From assembly GCA_050701695.1 (NCBI GenBank), contig JBOGDE010000346.1:1-6074 (forward strand): 6,074 nucleotides of DNA, read 5' to 3'. Source of the DNA: WHSM01 sp050701695 (GTDB lineage Bacteria > Actinomycetota > Actinomycetes > Mycobacteriales > Micromonosporaceae). The notes beneath the pieces were generated by a model. It was not told the origin of the DNA. It ran no database searches and saw only the letters and a program-made list of their open reading frames with translations. The translations under genes and the position numbers were made by a program. Below are positions 5,326-6,074 of the stretch, piece by piece. Positions within the stretch are counted from its first letter, which is position 1. Every line of letters begins with the position of its first letter.

Positions 5326-5896
5326 TCAGTGCACCTTGACGTCGACCACTCCCGGTACGGTCCGGCTCAGCAGGTACACCACCCGCCGTTCGGTGTCGTC
5401 GTCGAACTCGCCACGTACCTCTGCCACGCCGTCGGTCACCGTCGCCGTCCACCGGTGCCCGCCGCCGGCGTACTCGTCGAGCCGGTACTGCACGTCGTGG
5501 CTGACCATTGCGTCGGTACGCACCATCGTGCGCAGCAGGTCGCGGCGGCTGACGATCCCGATCACCTCGTCGTTCTCCAAGATCGGAACGCTGCGGATCC
5601 CGCGTGCCGCCATCCGGGCCGTGAGCTCGGCGACGTCGGCATCCGGCGCTGCTGTCGCCACAGGGCTGGTCATCACATCGGCGACGACGTGGGGGCGGCG
5701 GTTCTGGCGAGCCGAGTAGGTCACGCCGCAGGTGAGCGGTCGGGTCCGGCGGGATCCGGTGTCGCAGCAGATCCGTTTCGGCGACGATCCCCAGCAACTG
5801 TCCGTCCTCGCCGACCACCGGGGCGGCGGCGAACCCGTGCTCGGCCAACAGCTCCGCAGCCTGTTCGACCGAGGTGTGCGGAGCGACCGTGTGCAC
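5326..5896 (-). pseudogene. CBS-CBS-BON domain protein, frameshifted
   Basis: The first CBS domain reads VHTVAPHTSVEQAAELL and FAAAPVVGEDGQLLGIVAETDLLRHRI from GTG 5896. The second CBS domain (VADVMTSPVATAAP, then IRSVPILENDEVIGIVSRRDLLR) and a BON domain (WTATVTDGVAEVRGEF to VPGVVDVKVH) lie in another frame, ending at TGA 5326. The frame changes by one base near a run of five G at 5691-5695; removing one G restores SPEPPPHVVADVMTSP and a continuous 189-residue protein. CBS pairs bind adenine nucleotides and BON domains bind membranes or other ligands, so a regulatory role under energy stress is likely for the intact form. The N-terminus is also uncertain: an in-frame TGA lies at 5906-5908, four codons after an ATG at 5920. 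The second half could be made alone from GTG 5724 (132 residues). A sequencing error in the G run is possible. Confidence 0.8.
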
Positions 5897-6074
5897 TGGT
5901 CCGGCTCACTGGTGCACCATCCTTGCGTCGGTGATCTGCGATGGATTGCCGATGCACCCGAGGTGCCGCCAGATCACTGCCCGGCTCGCTAGACGCGTTT
6001 GACGTCCATCATGAGTTCTGCGGGGTCTGGCGGTCGCCCGGGGCGTGCCGACCGTCGACAGGGCTGAGCGCCGT
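5897..6074 (-). other. undetermined edge region, possible 3' end of an upstream minus-strand gene
   Basis: On the minus strand, two frames enter from the right edge and end here: one at TAG 5989-5991 (tail PPDPAELMMDVKRV) and one at TGA 6009-6011 (tail DRQTPQNS). A third stays open to TGA 5906-5908. None shows a recognisable domain, so I cannot say which, if any, is the true C-terminus. AAGG directly before ATG 5920 is a poor ribosome binding site for the CBS gene, and I see no clear promoter for it. Confidence 0.3.

Noticed and set aside
1..6074. CRISPR array, rRNA, intact tRNA or insertion sequence
   Set aside because: No regularly spaced repeats, no rRNA-like sequence, no complete tRNA cloverleaf and no transposase were seen on either strand.

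Overview
The window is high-GC DNA with strong G/C bias at third codon positions, GTG starts and SufR/ankyrin-type proteins typical of actinomycetes. A Micromonosporaceae-like or Streptomyces-like host is my inference; nothing here fixes the genus.

Layout. (1) Positions 1-481 hold no convincing gene. (2) Positions 482-523 are the 3' half of a tRNA-Arg(ACG), from the anticodon loop to the discriminator base, with no matching 5' half. This is the usual footprint of an integrative element inserted in a tRNA gene. Positions 1-481 would then be the element's end, and 524 onward the original chromosome, beginning with a strong hairpin (530-570). (3) Positions 595-2911, minus strand, form a compact three-gene operon: a DoxX-like four-helix membrane protein, GTP cyclohydrolase I (folE) overlapping it by 4 nt, and a ferredoxin-reductase-type FAD enzyme. 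(4) A divergent plus-strand regulator (2989-3702) has an N-terminal winged helix and a Cys-rich C-terminus like SufR. The 77-nt gap between regulator and operon contains a good promoter for the operon, a possible near-leaderless promoter for the regulator, and two CAAC-N4-GTT(G/A) dyads placed on these promoters. (5) An ankyrin-repeat protein (3925-4932, plus). (6) From 4933 to the right end lies a decaying minus-strand cluster: a CBS-CBS-BON protein with a one-base expansion in a G run, a 54-codon stump of a short-chain dehydrogenase, and a short N-terminal stump of an NDH-2/SQR-like flavoprotein.

How they may work together. The regulator, its two operator-like dyads and the DoxX-FolE-reductase operon look like one self-contained redox- or iron-sulfur-responsive module. 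FolE is separated from other folate genes, and the reductase has no ferredoxin or P450 next to it, so the module's product or electron acceptor is unknown. This is the best candidate for an undescribed system. The right-hand cluster is probably the remnant of a separate stress-type operon.
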